DNA from: Novosphingobium sp. Chol11
GTDB taxonomy: Bacteria > Pseudomonadota > Alphaproteobacteria > Sphingomonadales > Sphingomonadaceae
Direction: 5' to 3'
DNA length: 64,000 nt
Assembly: GCF_900218065.1 (NCBI RefSeq)
Contig: NZ_OBMU01000001.1
Location: 2,212,160 to 2,276,159, forward strand
In this document: one piece after another, positions 1-9,140 of the stretch
How the letters are laid out: each line of letters opens with the position of its first letter
Position numbering within the stretch: the stretch's first letter is position 1
The notes under the pieces: generated by a model
Told to the model about the DNA's origin: nothing
The model's database searches: none
The model's input: only the letters and a program-made list of their open reading frames with translations
Position numbers and translations under genes: made by a program

Positions 1-188
1 AGGGCGTCTGGAAGATCAATCTCGACAACCGCTATTATGGCCCATTCGCCACCCGTGAAGCCGCAGTCGAAAACGCCACCGATACTGCGCGAAAGGCTGG
101 GGACGGCGGCTATACCGCCAGCGTGCTGCTGATGCAGGGGACCAAGTTCGAGACGCTCTGGACCAATCAGCCTGACGAGACGGCCTGA
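1..188 (+). CDS. C-terminal fragment of a small DUF2188-like protein
   Basis: The window opens inside a reading frame (codons from base 3) that stops at TGA 186-188 and gives about 61 residues. The visible part has the pattern W-K-I-N ... Y-Y-G-P-F-x-T-x-E-A-A, then a Gly-rich stretch and a final F-E-T-L-W-T. This resembles small DUF2188-type proteins of unknown function, where an aromatic strand is followed by a helix over an 'eeA' motif. The start lies outside the window, so length and neighbours upstream are unknown. Function not assigned. Confidence 0.5.
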   Translation, partial: GVWKINLDNRYYGPFATREAAVENATDTARKAGDGGYTASVLLMQGTKFETLWTNQPDETA

Positions 189-256
189 AAATTTTCGGAT
201 TTTGGGAACCAGATGGCGGTTTGGACATTGTCGGCTCCAGTTCCGCGGGCTGAGGC

Positions 257-694
257 ATGAGTAAGAAGGTCTTAATCGTCGAAGACGAAATTTTCGTCGC
301 ACTCGAGATCGAGCAGATCGTCGAAGACGCAGGTTTTGCGGTCAGCGCGATTGCGGCTGATCGCGAAAGCGCGCTCATTGCTGCCAATGATTGCGACATC
401 GCGCTCGTCGATCTCAACCTGCGCGACGGGCCGACCGGCCCTGGCATCGGGTTGGAACTTGCCGCTCAATATGGCGTCCAGGTGATCTACGTCACCGCCA
501 ACCCGGCTCAGATCGGCGCCGCTGCCGAAGCGGCCCTTGGCGTGATAACCAAGCCTTTCCGCGCGCATAGCATTGCCGAGACGTTACGCCTTGCCGCGTC
601 GGGACAAAGGGATCTCGAAACAGCCGAGATTTTCGGCTTTACGCCATTTCGACTTTCGCCCGGCTCATGGAGCGGAATGGAATCCGCAGGCTGA
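257..694 (+). CDS. Single-domain response regulator (receiver)
   Basis: A stand-alone REC domain of 145 residues. Acidic residues D10/E11, phospho-acceptor D52 (in ALVDLNL), T80 and K99 (VITKP) are all in the expected places. There is no output domain, so it probably acts as a phospho-relay or diverted regulator as in HWE-kinase pathways. The receiver ends near residue 120. The last ~18 codons lie opposite the 3' end of the convergent HWE kinase gene (56-bp overlap, 639-694). The facing kinase is the obvious candidate partner (inference). Confidence 0.88.
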   Translation: MSKKVLIVEDEIFVALEIEQIVEDAGFAVSAIAADRESALIAANDCDIALVDLNLRDGPTGPGIGLELAAQYGVQVIYVTANPAQIGAAAEAALGVITKPFRAHSIAETLRLAASGQRDLETAEIFGFTPFRLSPGSWSGMESAG

Positions 695-2162
695 TACGAA
701 GGCCCTCGGGCCGCCAGTCGCGCTCCATGCGTCCGCCCAGTTGCCGCTCAGCGCTCAGCTGCATGAGGCGGCTGCCAAAGCCCTCGCGGTCTGACGGCTT
801 TACTGGTGGACCGCCTTCTTCCCGCCATTCGATGCAGATGTCTGCGCCCTCGCGCTGGACATCGATGCGCACTTGCCCCTGCGACACCGACAGCGCGCCA
901 TATTTGGCCGCATTGGTCGCGAGTTCGTGGAACAGCAGCGCAAGCGGCGTGGCGGATCGATCATCGATCGCTGGATTCTCGCCGGACAGGATGATGCGGT
1001 TTCCACCAGCGTCATTATAGGGCGCGAATATCTGCTCCAATATGCCGTGCAGCCGCCCCTGCTGCATGTCTTCGCCGGTTTCGATGCTGTGCGGCCTGAT
1101 GAAATCATGCGCCCGGCCAAGAGCCATGATCCGGTCCCGCAGATCATCCGCCGCCACCCGGATTGCGGGGTTCTGACGCGCCGACAAACCGATCAGGCCC
1201 GCGATCACGGAAAAGATATTCTTGATCCGATGGGAAAGTTCGTGCGCGATGATCTCACGCTCTTCCATCATCAGCTTCTGTTCGTGAATTTCGGTGCAGG
1301 TGCCGATCCAGCGCGTGATCCTGCCTTCATCATCGCGGATGGGCAGCGCCCGGCCCAAGGTCCACCGATATTCGCCGCTATGATGGAGCAACCGATATTC
1401 TATCTCGTATGGCTCGCCGGTTTTCAGCGAATGCCGCCACCGCTGCCATGCCCGCTCTTGATCGTCCGGGTGGAAGGTGCCGTTCCACCCGTCGCCATCC
1501 GTGGCGCCATCCGACACGCCGGTATATTCATACCAACGGGCATTATAATAATCATGATAGCCGTCCGGCAGCGTCGACCAGACCATTTGCGGCATGGTAT
1601 CGGCCAGGGTGCGGAAGAGCCGGTCGCTCTCCGCCACAGCCTCCGCATCCTTGACCTGGCGGGCGATGATGTCCTGATCGCGCCGCCGCCCCTCCAGCTC
1701 CACCATCACCTGGCGCGCCAGCAGGAACAGGCCCTGCCGCTGAACCGGCGTCAGGTCCTCCCTTGGCTTGTCATCGATGACGCAGAGCGAGCCCAGCGGC
1801 ACCCCCTCCCCATTCAACAACGGCGCTCCAGCATAGAAACGGATGTGCGGTGCGCTCGTGACGAGCGGATTTGCCGCAAAGCGCGGATCGGCGCTGGCAT
1901 CCTGCACCACGAAAATGTCGCTGCCGTGCATGGCATGGGCGCAGAAGGACACGTCGCGCGACGTCTCTTCGGCATCAAGGCCCGTGCGCGCAAGGAAGCG
2001 CTGACGCTCTTCCTCAACGATGCTGACGAGCGCGATCGGCGCCTCGCAAAGCGCAGCGGCGAAGTCGGTGATCTGGTCCAGCGTGCGAAAGCCGCCGGCA
2101 TCCAGATCATAGCGCGCCAGCAAGGCCGCCCGATCCGTCTCCAGCCCCGTGCCGTCAGCCAT
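639..2162 (-). CDS. GAF-PAS-HWE/HisKA_2 sensor histidine kinase
   Basis: A soluble 507-aa kinase with no membrane segment. A GAF domain covers about residues 25-160 and a PAS_3-type domain about 180-295. The HWE/HisKA_2 dimerisation box is H-R-I-K-N with phospho-acceptor H311. The ATPase domain has N-box [12 protein letters not shown] (411-422) and a W-R-E-E-G-G-P segment. The PAS lacks the LOV cysteine motif, so it is unlikely to be a flavin photoreceptor. Its ATG overlaps the murA stop by 8 bp, implying co-transcription and translational coupling. The 3' end overlaps the convergent response regulator gene. Signal unknown. Confidence 0.9.
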   Translation of the reverse strand: MADGTGLETDRAALLARYDLDAGGFRTLDQITDFAAALCEAPIALVSIVEEERQRFLARTGLDAEETSRDVSFCAHAMHGSDIFVVQDASADPRFAANPLVTSAPHIRFYAGAPLLNGEGVPLGSLCVIDDKPREDLTPVQRQGLFLLARQVMVELEGRRRDQDIIARQVKDAEAVAESDRLFRTLADTMPQMVWSTLPDGYHDYYNARWYEYTGVSDGATDGDGWNGTFHPDDQERAWQRWRHSLKTGEPYEIEYRLLHHSGEYRWTLGRALPIRDDEGRITRWIGTCTEIHEQKLMMEEREIIAHELSHRIKNIFSVIAGLIGLSARQNPAIRVAADDLRDRIMALGRAHDFIRPHSIETGEDMQQGRLHGILEQIFAPYNDAGGNRIILSGENPAIDDRSATPLALLFHELATNAAKYGALSVSQGQVRIDVQREGADICIEWREEGGPPVKPSDREGFGSRLMQLSAERQLGGRMERDWRPEGLRISLRIPFRSMSRAKVEMA

Positions 2163-3438
2163 CGCTTACCCGTTCGATGTCCGCGCCGACGGCCGACAAT
2201 TTTTCCTCCAGCCGCTCATAGCCGCGATCGAGATGATAGACGCGGTTGACCTGCGTCTCCCCTTCCGCCGCGAGCCCGGCGAGAATCAGGCTCATGGAGG
2301 CACGCAAATCCGTCGCCATCACCGGCGCGCCGACCAGACGATCCACGCCGCGCACCACGGCCGTGCGGCCGTTCACGCCGATGTCCGCCCCCATGCGAGC
2401 GAGTTCAGGCACATGCATGTAGCGGTTTTCGAAGATCGTCTCGGTCAGGACGGATGCGCCGTCCGCCTTCGTCAGCATCGCCATGAACTGGGCCTGCATG
2501 TCGGTCGGGAAGGCGGGAAAAGGTGCGGTGGACAAGGTCAGCGGCTTGAGCTTGCTGTCTGCCGAAACCCTGATGCCGTTCTTCAGCTCATCGACCTGAA
2601 CACCCGCGTCGCGCAGGGCGGCCAGGATGGCATGCATGTCGTCGGCACAGGCCCCGGCCAGTTCAAGCGAGCCCCCGGTGATCGCCGCCGCGCAGGCGTA
2701 GCTGCCTGCCTCGATGCGGTCCGGCATGACGCTGTAGGTCGCGCCATGCAGCCGGTCCCGGCCATGGATGATCAGCTTGTCGGTCCCGACCCCTTCAATA
2801 TCCGCGCCCATGGCGATCAGCAATTTGCAAAGATCGACGATCTCCGGCTCGCGCGCGGCATTTTCAAGGACGCAGGTTCCCTTTGCGAGCACCGCCGCCA
2901 TGACGGCATTTTCGGTCGCGCCAACGGACACCACAGGGAAAGTATAGATGCCACCGGGCAGGCCGCCATCAGGTGCGGAGGCGCGCACATAACCCGCGTT
3001 GATCTCGATCACCGCACCGAAAGCCTCCAGTGCCTTCAGGTGCAGGTCGATCGGGCGGTTGCCGATGGCGCAGCCGCCGGGCAGCGAAACCCGCGCTTCG
3101 CCCGCACGCGCGAGCAGGGGGCCGAGCACCAGAATGGACGCCCGCATCTTGCGCACGATGTCGTAGGGCGCCTCGGTCGATGTGACCCGGCCCGCGCGCA
3201 TGGTCATGACCCGCCCGAAATCCTCCGGCCGCGCGCCTTCGATCATCGTCGATACGCCAAGCTGGTTCAGCAAATGACCGAAACTGTCGACGTCCGCCAG
3301 ACGGGGCAGGTTGCGCAGCGTCACCGGTTCATCGGTCAGCAATGCGCAAGGCAGCAATGTCAGCGCGGCGTTCTTCGCACCGGAGATGGGAAGGCGGCCG
3401 CTCAGCACTTTGCCGCCGCGAATATGAATGCGGTCCAT
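2155..3438 (-). CDS. murA: UDP-N-acetylglucosamine 1-carboxyvinyltransferase MurA
   Basis: First committed step of peptidoglycan synthesis: transfer of enolpyruvate from PEP to UDP-GlcNAc in the cytosol. At 427 aa it has normal family length. The N-terminus M-D-R-I-H-I-R-G-G and S-G-A-K-N (K22, N23) fit, and the catalytic-loop cysteine is C123 in P-G-G-C-A-I-G. A fosfomycin-resistant Asp at this site is not present. The frame is open 87 codons further upstream, but homology begins at ATG 3438 and I use that start. A TTAACGTTAA palindrome lies at 3450-3459, just before it. The gene continues into the HWE kinase with an 8-bp overlap. Confidence 0.97.
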   Translation of the reverse strand: MDRIHIRGGKVLSGRLPISGAKNAALTLLPCALLTDEPVTLRNLPRLADVDSFGHLLNQLGVSTMIEGARPEDFGRVMTMRAGRVTSTEAPYDIVRKMRASILVLGPLLARAGEARVSLPGGCAIGNRPIDLHLKALEAFGAVIEINAGYVRASAPDGGLPGGIYTFPVVSVGATENAVMAAVLAKGTCVLENAAREPEIVDLCKLLIAMGADIEGVGTDKLIIHGRDRLHGATYSVMPDRIEAGSYACAAAITGGSLELAGACADDMHAILAALRDAGVQVDELKNGIRVSADSKLKPLTLSTAPFPAFPTDMQAQFMAMLTKADGASVLTETIFENRYMHVPELARMGADIGVNGRTAVVRGVDRLVGAPVMATDLRASMSLILAGLAAEGETQVNRVYHLDRGYERLEEKLSAVGADIERVSDG

Positions 3439-3653
3439 CGGCTGGGTTCTTAACGTTAATTGCGTTCGGCGCAAGGCGGGAGCGACCAGCGTGCCCAAGC
3501 AGCCGCATGTGATCGTTGGGATACGCTGGGGAAACATTTGCACTTTCGGGCCAACGAAATTGATCGAGTTTAGTGCGCGGGCCCAAAATGCAGCCAAAAG
3601 ACGTAAGGGGCGTTTTGCCACCGTAACGACAAATTTGATAAAAGGTGCTTTGG

Positions 3654-4388
3654 GTGGCGACAGGTTGTTTCGCGGACAGGCTCGCAAAGCATGTGCCATT
3701 GTCCGACGAGGAAAAGAACGCGCTTACCAGACTTGAGGAAAATCCGCGCAAGGTGAAGCGGGGGGCGATGATTCAGCGCGTCAATGAAACGGTGACCGAA
3801 TTGTTCGTGCTGCGCGAGGGACGGGTGATGAGTTTCGTCATCCTGCCCGATGGCAGTCGGCAGATCCTGAGGGTCTATTTTCCCGGCGATTTCATCGGCT
3901 CCGCCAGCACCATCTACAGCAAGGCGCCCGAATCACTGGTGGCGCTTTCGGACGCGATCGTCTGCCCTTTCGACAAGCATGCCTTGCGCCGGTTGCTGGA
4001 GGAATATCCGCGGGTCGCAGCCCTGTTGTTCCTGCTGTCCAACACGGAAAGGGTGGCGCTGACCGACCGGCTCGCCTCCCTGGGCCGCACGTCGGCCAAG
4101 GCGCGGGTCGCGTCCTTCCTGCTCGACATTTTCGACCGGCTGCGCGTCACCGATGACGGTGTCACCGACAGCTTCGACCTGAAACTGACGCAGGAAGAAA
4201 TTGGCGACGCCATCGGCCTGACCTCCGTCCATGTGAACCGGATGGTGCGGCAGATGGAGCAGGAAGGCCTGATCAGCCGCGCGAATGGTCGCATCACCCT
4301 GCTGGATATGCAGCGGCTGGAAGAGATCGGCCACTACACGAACAGGCACAAGGATGTGGATCTCGACTGGCTGCCTGGTTACATCTGA
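3654..4388 (+). CDS. Crp/Fnr-family transcriptional regulator
   Basis: A cyclic-nucleotide-binding-like beta-barrel (about residues 20-130; [16 protein letters not shown]) is followed by a long helix and a Crp-type winged helix-turn-helix. The recognition region is [19 protein letters not shown]. There are no N-terminal Fnr-type iron-sulphur cysteines, so direct O2 sensing by a 4Fe-4S cluster is not expected. GTG 3654 has an AAAGG 8 nt upstream and is preferred; GTG 3645 is also in frame. Divergent from murA with a 215-bp shared upstream region. The effector is unknown. Confidence 0.88.
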   Translation: MATGCFADRLAKHVPLSDEEKNALTRLEENPRKVKRGAMIQRVNETVTELFVLREGRVMSFVILPDGSRQILRVYFPGDFIGSASTIYSKAPESLVALSDAIVCPFDKHALRRLLEEYPRVAALLFLLSNTERVALTDRLASLGRTSAKARVASFLLDIFDRLRVTDDGVTDSFDLKLTQEEIGDAIGLTSVHVNRMVRQMEQEGLISRANGRITLLDMQRLEEIGHYTNRHKDVDLDWLPGYI

Positions 4389-4418
4389 CCGGCTCTTGGC
4401 GACCCGGCGGGCCAAGCA

Positions 4419-4985
4419 TCAGGCGAGCAGTTCGACATCCCAATAGAGCCAGTCGTGCCAGCTTTCGTGCAGATAGTTGGGCGGAAAGGCCCGGCCATGT
4501 TCCTGCAACTGCCAGCTGGTCGGCCGGATCGGCTCGACATGCAGCCGCATGCCCGCTTCCCTGGGCGTGCGGCCGCCTTTCTTGAGATTGCAGGGTGAAC
4601 AGGCCGTGGCGACATTTTCCCAGGTCGTCCGGCCACCTGCCCGGCGCGGTATGACATGGTCGAAGGTCAGATCGTGCGGCGATCCGCAATATTGGCAGGC
4701 GAAGCGATCCCGCAGGAACAGGTTGAACCGGGTGAAGGCGGGGTGTTCGGACGGCTTCACATATTGCTTGAGCGCGATCACCGACGGGATCTTCATCTGG
4801 AGGCTTGGGCTGTGCACCTCCCGCTCATAATTGGCGACGATGTCCACCCGCTCCAAAAAAACCGCCTTGATAGCGGTTTGCCACGGCCAGAGGCTCAGCG
4901 GATAATAGCTTAACGGCGTATAATCAGCGTTCAGGACCAGCGCCGGACAGTTTTCCGGATGTCGTATCAGGTCGGGATGGTACAT
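4419..4985 (-). CDS. HNH endonuclease family protein
   Basis: A 188-aa protein with a complete HNH/zinc core. Zinc pairs are C97-x2-C100 and C129-x2-C132, with catalytic H110 in F-D-H-V-I-P-R and N124 in W-E-N-V. The N-terminal ~90 residues (V-L-N-A-D-Y-T-P-L-S-Y-Y-P) are typical of the widespread, non-mobile HNH proteins found as single chromosomal genes in alphaproteobacteria. Their role is unproven, possibly DNA repair or nicking. Divergent from gluQRS with a 16-bp perfect palindrome (5015-5030) between. No methyltransferase or other restriction component is adjacent. Confidence 0.9.
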   Translation of the reverse strand: MYHPDLIRHPENCPALVLNADYTPLSYYPLSLWPWQTAIKAVFLERVDIVANYEREVHSPSLQMKIPSVIALKQYVKPSEHPAFTRFNLFLRDRFACQYCGSPHDLTFDHVIPRRAGGRTTWENVATACSPCNLKKGGRTPREAGMRLHVEPIRPTSWQLQEHGRAFPPNYLHESWHDWLYWDVELLA

Positions 4986-5014
4986 AAGAACCCTCGAACC
5001 CCCAATTGCCAGGA

Positions 5015-5030
5015 TCCTGATCGATCAGGA
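5015..5030. promoter_or_regulatory. 16-bp perfect palindrome between divergent genes
   Basis: TCCTGATC followed directly by GATCAGGA forms a perfect dyad between the HNH gene (start 4985) and gluQRS (start 5082). Its placement suits an operator for one or both genes. No regulator is identified. Confidence 0.4.
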
Positions 5031-5081
5031 ACGTGACGGCAACATGACAGCATTAACCACCCCGACCCGTCAAGGGCCTGT

Positions 5082-5993
5082 ATGATCCAATCGTCCCCGC
5101 CACAGCATGTGGTAACGCGCTTCGCACCCAGCCCCACCGGCAAGCTGCATGTCGGCCATGGCTGGTCGGCATTGCTGGCGATGGATTTTGCCCGCGCAAA
5201 TGGCGGCTTATTTCGGCTTCGGATCGAAGATATCGATGGCACGCGCAGCCGGCCGGAGCATGTCGCGGGCATAGCGGAGGACCTCAACTGGTTGGGGGTG
5301 ACGTGGGACGGCGAGTTGGTCTTTCAATCGGAGCGGCTCGACCTTTATGACGCGGCGCTGGAGAGATTGCGGCACATGGACCTTCTCTATCCCTGTTTCT
5401 GCACGCGCGCCGACATAGCCGCCAGCGCCAGTGCGCCGCATGGGCCGGAGGGGCCTGTGTACCCGGGCACCTGTCGCGCATTGCCTTCGCCCGAACGGGA
5501 ACGGCGGGTTGCGGCAGGCGAACCCCATGCGTGGCGGCTGGATATGGCCAAGGCGATTGCGACTATAGGTGAATTGCATTGGAAGGCCGCTCCCTTCCCC
5601 CCGCTCGGGCTGAGTGCCGGGGATGGAGGGATGATCAAGGCGGAGCCCCAGACCGCGGGCGACGTGGTCCTCGCGCGCAAGGATGCGCCCGCCAGCTATC
5701 ATCTGTCCTGCACGCTGGACGATGCGGCCATGGGCGTCACCCATGTGCTGCGTGGGGATGACCTGTTTGCCGCGACCCATGTCCACCGGCTGCTTCAGGC
5801 GCTGCTCGACCTGCCGACACCCGTCTACTGCCACCATCCGCTGCTCGTCGGCGCCGACGGAAAGCGCCTGGCCAAGCGCGATGGATCGGTCGCCCTGGCG
5901 GACCTGCGCACGCAAAGCGCCGATCCCGCAGTCCTTGCCGCCGATCTGCGGGGCGGTCGCTTTCCGGTTGGCATTTCACTGGCCAAGGCCTAG
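5082..5993 (+). CDS. gluQ: Glutamyl-Q tRNA(Asp) synthetase
   Basis: A truncated class I glutamyl-tRNA synthetase paralogue (303 aa) lacking the anticodon-binding domain. In the family it charges queuosine at position 34 of tRNA-Asp with glutamate. The Rossmann start R-F-A-P-S-P-T-G carries the HIGH-like H-V-G-H-G (residues 23-27). A zinc-binding knuckle is visible (Y-P-C-F-C-T-R ... Y-P-G-T-C). The KMSKS-equivalent is K-R-L-A-K-R-D-G-S. The length and missing C-terminal domain separate it from GltX. The 3' end is 9 bp from the next small gene, suggesting read-through. Confidence 0.94.
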   Translation: MIQSSPPQHVVTRFAPSPTGKLHVGHGWSALLAMDFARANGGLFRLRIEDIDGTRSRPEHVAGIAEDLNWLGVTWDGELVFQSERLDLYDAALERLRHMDLLYPCFCTRADIAASASAPHGPEGPVYPGTCRALPSPERERRVAAGEPHAWRLDMAKAIATIGELHWKAAPFPPLGLSAGDGGMIKAEPQTAGDVVLARKDAPASYHLSCTLDDAAMGVTHVLRGDDLFAATHVHRLLQALLDLPTPVYCHHPLLVGADGKRLAKRDGSVALADLRTQSADPAVLAADLRGGRFPVGISLAKA

Positions 5994-6002
5994 ATTCAGG
6001 CC

Positions 6003-6236
6003 ATGAACATCATTCTCGTCATTGCGCTTGTCCTTGCCATGGCAGCGACGCTTTTTGCGCTCGTCCGGGGCATCATCGCCTTTCTGCAGACGACCAAGGA
6101 GCAGCTGAACGCGCCGGACGGCACGCCCAGCCCTTCCAGCCTGAAGCAGAACAAGATGATGATGAACCGCATCCTGTTTCAGGCGGCGGCCGTCATCATC
6201 GTGGCCATCCTGCTGCTGATGAAGGGCAACGGCTGA
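6003..6236 (+). CDS. Twin transmembrane protein (HIG1-domain-like)
   Basis: A 77-aa protein with two hydrophobic helices (about 3-27 and 56-74) joined by a polar loop. The second helix is introduced by N-K-M-M-M-N-R-I-L-F-Q-A-A-A, the pattern of bacterial HIG1-like twin-TM proteins. It lies 9 bp after gluQRS and 7 bp before the cobalamin adenosyltransferase gene, so it looks like the middle gene of a three-gene operon. Role unknown; HIG1 proteins elsewhere associate with respiratory complexes. Confidence 0.82.
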   Translation: MNIILVIALVLAMAATLFALVRGIIAFLQTTKEQLNAPDGTPSPSSLKQNKMMMNRILFQAAAVIIVAILLLMKGNG

Positions 6237-6243
6237 TCCGCCG

Positions 6244-6813
6244 ATGGTGAAGCTGAACAAGATCTACACCCGCACCGGCGATGCGGGGACCACCGGCCTT
6301 GTGGATGGATCGCGCCTGCCCAAGCATGCGCCGCGCATGCAGGCGGTCGGCGATGTCGATGAAGCCAACAGCGCGATCGGTCTCGCCATCCTCGCTATCG
6401 GCACAGCACCCGAAGCGGACTGGCTGACGACGATCCAGAATGATCTTTTCGACCTCGGCGCAGACCTCGCCACGCCAGTGCCGGAGGGGGAGGACGAACC
6501 TTGGGCGCTGCGCATCGTCGCCACCCAGGTGAAGCGGCTGGAAGACCAGATCGATGCGATGAACGCCGATTTGCAGCCGCTCGACAGCTTCATCCTGCCC
6601 GGCGGGTCGCCTGCCGCAGCCGCCGTCCATCTCGCCCGCGCCATCACGCGCCGGGCCGAACGCAGCGCCACGGCGGCTGCGGCGGAGGTCGCGCTCAATC
6701 CTCAGGCCCTAGCCTATCTCAACCGATTGTCGGACCTGCTGTTCGTCATGGCCCGGCGCCTCAACGGCAATGGCGCGGCCGATGTGAAGTGGGTGCCCGG
6801 CGCCTCGCGCTAG
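6244..6813 (+). CDS. PduO-type cob(I)yrinic acid a,c-diamide adenosyltransferase
   Basis: Converts cob(I)alamin to adenosylcobalamin using ATP. The ATP-binding N-terminus K-I-Y-T-R-T-G-D-A-G-T-T-G-L is unmistakable, and the family's R-R-A-E-R helix (about residues 137-141) and the S-D-L-L-F-V-M-A-R motif near the end are present. At 189 aa the length is standard. It immediately follows the twin-TM gene and precedes egtB by 92 bp. No other cobalamin genes are in the window, so it probably serves salvage or assimilation. Confidence 0.95.
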   Translation: MVKLNKIYTRTGDAGTTGLVDGSRLPKHAPRMQAVGDVDEANSAIGLAILAIGTAPEADWLTTIQNDLFDLGADLATPVPEGEDEPWALRIVATQVKRLEDQIDAMNADLQPLDSFILPGGSPAAAAVHLARAITRRAERSATAAAAEVALNPQALAYLNRLSDLLFVMARRLNGNGAADVKWVPGASR

Positions 6814-6905
6814 CTTCAAAGAAGCTCCGCCGCCCAGCGGAACCGAAATCGCCTCCCATGCGCTTGTTTTTGCGATTGCAGCACAAGCCTATGGGAAGGG
6901 CCAGC

Positions 6906-8174
6906 ATGGCGAAAAGCCGGGTCGCACCGGGTCAGCATGATCTGACGCAGCACTATCGCGACGTGCGGGCGCTAAGTGAAGCGCTGTGCGCCCCGCTGTC
7001 GGATGCCGATGCGACCGTCCAGTCCATGCCGGACGCTTCCCCAGCCAAATGGCATCTGGCGCATACGAGCTGGTTCTTCGAAACCTTCGTCTTGCGCGAC
7101 CATGTGCCGGGCTATCGTCCGTTCGATCCGCACTATGCGTTCCTGTTCAACAGCTATTATGAAGCGGAAGGCCCCCGCCAAGCCCGCCCGCTGCGCGGCG
7201 TGCTGACCCGCCCGCCGCTTGAGGATATTCTCGCTTACCGGGCCCATGTCGATGAAGCGCTGCTGGCGGCCCTCCCTACCCTTCCTGCATCCGCGCAGTC
7301 GCTGGCCCTGCTCGGCCTTCATCATGAACAGCAGCATCAGGAGTTGATGCTGACGGACATGCAGCACCTCTTTTCGCTGAACCCGCTGGAACCCGCCTTG
7401 TTTGAAACACCAAGGTCCAAGCCAGCGGCGCTTCCGGGGTCCATCCACTGGATCGAAGGACGCCAGGGCCTTGTGGAAATAGGCGACGATGGCAAAGGCG
7501 ATTTTGCCTTCGATTGCGAGGAGCCACGGCACAAGGCGCTTCTCCACCCGCATGCTCTGGCCCACCGGCTGGTCACGAACAGCGAATGGATCGCCTTCAT
7601 CGAGGAGGGCGGCTATCGCGATCCCGCGCACTGGCTGTCGGACGGTTGGACATGGGTGCAGGCGGAGCGCGTGGAAGCGCCCCTTTACTGGCGCCAGGAT
7701 GCTCAAGGCTGGACCCGCTTCGGTTTGGACGGCCGTAAACCGGTCAACCCCGCCGCGCCGGTCTGTCACATCAGCTTCTACGAGGCCGATGCCTATGCCC
7801 GCTGGGCCGGAGCGCGGCTGCCCACCGAAGAAGAGTGGGAAAGCGGCGCGCTGAATGTCGCACCGACCAGCGGCAATCAACTCGACGGCGCTGAATGTCC
7901 CCGCCCCCAAGCCACGGACGGCCGCGCCTCGCTTACCCAGATGTTCGGCGATGTGTGGGAATGGACCGGCAGTGGCTATCGTCCTTACCCCGGCTTCCGC
8001 GCCAGTGAAGGCGGCGTGGGCGAATATAATGGCAAGTTCATGGCCGGGCAGTTCGTCCTGAAGGGCGGCAGTTGCGCCACCCCGCGCGGGCATGTGCGGC
8101 CGAGTTACCGGAATTTCTTTTACCCCCATCAACGCTGGCAGTTCACTGGCCTGCGCCTGGCCAAGGATCTCTAG
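6906..8174 (+). CDS. egtB: Ergothioneine synthase EgtB (hercynylcysteine sulfoxide-forming)
   Basis: A non-haem iron sulfoxide synthase joining a thiol donor to N-trimethyl-histidine. The N-terminal DinB_2 domain carries iron ligands H53 (L-A-H-T-S-W-F), H140 and H144 (H-H-E-Q-Q-H-Q-E-L-M). The C-terminal FGE/formylglycine-enzyme-like domain has R-L-P-T-E-E-E-W-E, G-D-V-W-E-W-T and G-G-S-C-A-T. ATG 6906 is chosen because GGGAAGGG lies 5 nt upstream and gives the family's usual length (422 aa); ATG 6891 and 6858 are alternatives. Followed 3 bp later by egtD. Confidence 0.95.
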   Translation: MAKSRVAPGQHDLTQHYRDVRALSEALCAPLSDADATVQSMPDASPAKWHLAHTSWFFETFVLRDHVPGYRPFDPHYAFLFNSYYEAEGPRQARPLRGVLTRPPLEDILAYRAHVDEALLAALPTLPASAQSLALLGLHHEQQHQELMLTDMQHLFSLNPLEPALFETPRSKPAALPGSIHWIEGRQGLVEIGDDGKGDFAFDCEEPRHKALLHPHALAHRLVTNSEWIAFIEEGGYRDPAHWLSDGWTWVQAERVEAPLYWRQDAQGWTRFGLDGRKPVNPAAPVCHISFYEADAYARWAGARLPTEEEWESGALNVAPTSGNQLDGAECPRPQATDGRASLTQMFGDVWEWTGSGYRPYPGFRASEGGVGEYNGKFMAGQFVLKGGSCATPRGHVRPSYRNFFYPHQRWQFTGLRLAKDL

Positions 8175-8177
8175 CCT

Positions 8178-9137
8178 GTGCTTCTGACACTCGACGCCCC
8201 CGCCGCGAGCCCCGTCGCGGACAGCAGCTTTCGCCGTGACATAGTGGAGGGACTTTCCCGCCATCCCAAGGCGACGCCACCGATCTGGTTCTACGACCGG
8301 CGCGGATCGGAACTGTTCGAGGAAATTGCCGACCTGCCCGAATATTATCCCACCCGCACCGAAACGGCATTGCTGGAACGCCATGGCGCGGACTTCGCCG
8401 ATGCCGTCGGCCCCGGTCGGGCCGTCATCGAATTCGGCGCAGGCAGCGCGCGCAAGACGCCGCATCTGCTTCGGGCGATCGATCCATCCGCCTATGTGCC
8501 GATCGATATCAGCGGCGATTTTCTCCACGCGAGCAGCGCGGCGTTGGCGTCTGCATTCCCCGGCCTGCCTGTGCTGCCGCTGGTCGGCGACTTTCATGCC
8601 GACCTGACGTTGCCCAATATGGTCGATGATCTGCCAAGGCTCGGCTTTTTCCCCGGATCGACCATCGGCAACATGGAACCGTCATCGGCCGTCGACCTGC
8701 TTCGATCGATGCGCAGGCTGCTCGGAGAGGGCGCGATGCTGTTGATCGGCATGGACCAGATCAAGGACCCTGCCCGGCTGATCGCAGCCTATGACGACGC
8801 AGCGGGCGTCACAGCCGCCTTCAATCTCAACCTTCTGGCGCGCATCAACCGCGAGTTGGAAGGCGACCTGCCGATCGAAGACTTTGCCCATCGCGCGATA
8901 TGGAATGACGGGAAGGCCCGGATCGAAATGCATCTGGAGGCACTGCGGCCCCTGCGTTTTCACGTTGCGGGACATGCGTTCGCGATGGAGCAGGGCGAGA
9001 CCATCCATAGCGAGAGCAGCCACAAATATGGGCCGCGCGACGAACAGCTGCTGCTGCGTGCAGGAGGATGGGAACCGGCGCGGCAATGGACCGATCCCGA
9101 CGGGCTCTTCTCCCTCATCCTCGCCGCTGCGGCGTGA
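8178..9137 (+). CDS. egtD: L-histidine N(alpha)-methyltransferase EgtD
   Basis: Trimethylates histidine to hercynine with SAM, the substrate of EgtB. At 319 aa it is of normal length. The N-terminal F-Y-D-x-R-G-S-E-L-F-E-x-I (residues 38-50) and SAM-binding E-F-G-A-G-S-A-R-K-T (85-94) are diagnostic. The start is GTG 8178, three bases after the egtB stop, so the two enzymes are clearly co-translated. No EgtA, EgtC or EgtE is adjacent, as is usual in alphaproteobacteria where the last step may use an unlinked PLP lyase. It converges on the DUF1176 gene with a 3-bp gap. Confidence 0.95.
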   Translation: MLLTLDAPAASPVADSSFRRDIVEGLSRHPKATPPIWFYDRRGSELFEEIADLPEYYPTRTETALLERHGADFADAVGPGRAVIEFGAGSARKTPHLLRAIDPSAYVPIDISGDFLHASSAALASAFPGLPVLPLVGDFHADLTLPNMVDDLPRLGFFPGSTIGNMEPSSAVDLLRSMRRLLGEGAMLLIGMDQIKDPARLIAAYDDAAGVTAAFNLNLLARINRELEGDLPIEDFAHRAIWNDGKARIEMHLEALRPLRFHVAGHAFAMEQGETIHSESSHKYGPRDEQLLLRAGGWEPARQWTDPDGLFSLILAAAA

Positions 9138-9140
9138 CCG

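Noticed and set aside
2149..3453. 434-codon plus-strand frame opposite murA
   Set aside because: Shadow of murA.
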